DNA of 7,705 nucleotides. Source: Anaerolineales bacterium UBA5069 (GTDB lineage Bacteria; Chloroflexota; Anaerolineae; Caldilineales; Caldilineaceae). Below are positions 6,546 through 7,705 of the stretch, piece by piece; the stretch's first letter is position 1, and the number at the start of each line of letters is the position of its first letter. The stretch covers positions 1,338 to 9,042 of the forward strand of contig DIAV01000074.1 of the NCBI GenBank assembly GCA_002415895.1. Direction: 5' to 3'. The notes beneath the pieces were generated by a model. The model was not told the DNA's origin. It searched no databases and worked only from the letters and a program-made list of their open reading frames with translations. Made by a program: the position numbers and the translations under genes.

Positions 6546-7705
6546 ATGGCGCTTACACCGATGCCCCGTCCTGCCCGCCCCGGCGCCCCCCCACCTGCTG
6601 CGCAACGCCCTGCTGCCCGCACTGGGCGCGGGCTCAAGCGCAACGCGATCGACTATCTGGGTATGACGCTGCTGCTGGCGGCGTTGCTCACAGCGCTTGC
6701 CATTCCGCTCTACGCACTCTGGCACACGGATCGTATTTACACCGGCGTCTCGGTGGCGGGCGTGCCGGTGGGCGGCCTTTCGCGCGCACTGGCTTTTGGG
6801 CGCTTGCAGCAGGAGATTGGGGCCTACCCGCTGCCCCCCGTCAACCTTGTTTATGGCAGCCGCCGCTTTGCGATTGATCCGCTGGAGGTGCGCGCCCGCG
6901 TGGACCTGCTCGACGCCGTGAATCAGGCCTACATGGTGGGGCGCACGGGCAAGGCAGGTGACCGCGTGATTACGCAATTCGGCGCGCTGCTCAACGGCGC
7001 ACGCGTCACACCGCGCCGTATTTACAGCACCGAACTGCTGGAGCAGGCCATTACCAACGTGGCCGCCACCGTCAATACATCTGGGCGACCGGCCACCCAG
7101 GTGGGCGTCATCGCCACACGCGCCGAGCCCGCCCTCACCGTGAATCAAGCGCAATCCATGGCCGCGCTCACCGCTGCGCTTGACCGCGCGCCCGCCGGCC
7201 AGCCGTTGAACGTGCCCCTTGTGGTTGAGGAAAAGAATCCTGACCCCGCTGCAGGGCCGCGCAGCAAACCCAAAGACGCACCCCTCTTCTCGGCCCCGCT
7301 CATCCTGCGCAGTGATGTGACGGACGTGGAACTGGCGCTTGATCCGGCTGTGCTCTCCTCCATGATTGTGGCCGTCAACCCTGTGCGGCTGGATGACGTG
7401 CGCCTGCGCGATTGGCTTGCGCAAATGGCTTCGCAGGTGGATCTGCCTGCGCGTGATGCGCGTCTGCGTTTCAACTCTACGACGGGCGGCGTCACCGTCA
7501 TTCAGGAGAGCCTCGTGGGGCGCAAGCTGGATGTGGATGCGACAGTGGCCTCGGTGCAACAGGCGGTGGGATCGGGCAGCAAACAGGCCCCGCTCGTTAT
7601 GGGTGAGGTGCTTCCCGATATTGACAGCAGGCGCGTGGCCGAGATGGGCATTCGCGAATTGGTGGCAACCGGCTCCACCTACTTTGCGGGCAGCAGCGCC
7701 GACCG
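6546..7705 (+). CDS. YoaR/VanW-type cell-surface protein with PG_binding_4-like repeats, truncated by window edge
   Basis: 386 codons are visible and the frame is open at the right edge. A Pro/Arg-rich cytoplasmic head (1-35) precedes one membrane anchor (about 38-59). The rest should be extracytoplasmic. After the anchor, I-Y-T-G-V-S-V-A-G-V-P-V-G-G-L matches the opening of YoaR/VanW proteins. Residues about 73-200 and 258-345 then look like two putative peptidoglycan-binding (PG_binding_4) modules; the second contains the typical A-R-L-R-F-N then G-R-K-L-D-V-D-A-T-V pattern. Residues 368-386 (G-I-R-E-L-V-A-T-G-S-T-Y-F-A-G-S-S) are the linker that normally leads directly into the VanW domain, which would lie beyond this window. 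A Lys/Pro-rich insertion (230-245) interrupts the stretch between the modules. Function is probably in cell-wall binding or remodelling. The name VanW does not by itself imply vancomycin resistance. Confidence 0.85.
   Translation, partial: MALTPMPRPARPGAPPPAAQRPAARTGRGLKRNAIDYLGMTLLLAALLTALAIPLYALWHTDRIYTGVSVAGVPVGGLSRALAFGRLQQEIGAYPLPPVNLVYGSRRFAIDPLEVRARVDLLDAVNQAYMVGRTGKAGDRVITQFGALLNGARVTPRRIYSTELLEQAITNVAATVNTSGRPATQVGVIATRAEPALTVNQAQSMAALTAALDRAPAGQPLNVPLVVEEKNPDPAAGPRSKPKDAPLFSAPLILRSDVTDVELALDPAVLSSMIVAVNPVRLDDVRLRDWLAQMASQVDLPARDARLRFNSTTGGVTVIQESLVGRKLDVDATVASVQQAVGSGSKQAPLVMGEVLPDIDSRRVAEMGIRELVATGSTYFAGSSAD

Noticed and set aside
6432..7559. 375-codon minus-strand ORF
   Set aside because: Antisense to the YoaR-like gene. 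It ends in repeat-derived residues (NAKAQRNAK) of palindrome copy 2.
1..7705. tRNA, rRNA, riboswitch (T-box or SAM) or toxin-antitoxin genes
   Set aside because: Reading both strands I found no cloverleaf, no T-box specifier or antiterminator pattern before metG, and no paired small toxin-antitoxin genes.

Overview
The window is about 60% G+C bacterial chromosome. It carries a bifunctional NAD(P)HX-repair enzyme, a Chloroflexota-style MetG with a four-cysteine zinc knuckle, a large GT-C/DUF2142-like membrane protein with an E-x-Y-Q-P-P-L-Y-Y motif, and a YoaR/VanW-type surface protein. Together these most resemble Chloroflexota, probably Anaerolineae or a relative. That placement rests on remembered family resemblance, not on a search.

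Layout. On the minus strand, a YesL/DUF624-like membrane protein (2119 to 1496) is followed, with an ATGA start/stop overlap, by the NAD(P)H-hydrate repair gene nnr, which runs off the left edge. Around 2203-2478 is a divergent intergenic region. It has an extended -10 element facing left, a TATAAT promoter facing right, and a long imperfect palindrome between them. On the plus strand, a likely operon starts there: a 78-residue two-helix membrane protein whose predicted transcription start falls on its ATG, then metG, then a polytopic membrane protein overlapping metG by 20 nt. A second palindrome of the same family (6348-6485) closes this block 17 nt after the last stop codon. A YoaR/VanW-type gene with a good ribosome binding site follows and runs off the right edge.

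How the parts work together. The four recognisable genes are housekeeping (metabolite repair, tRNA charging) or envelope functions (sugar-transferring or unknown polytopic protein, cell-wall-associated protein). I see no shared pathway beyond cotranscription, and no defence, mobile or secondary-metabolism system. The most distinctive structure is the pair of palindromic repeats. Their arms share one architecture of short tandem units (10-8-10-10 bases, consensus AACGCAAAGG) next to an AACAACATCT core. They generate spurious ORFs on both strands. Most other long ORFs in the window are antisense shadows of GC-rich genes.
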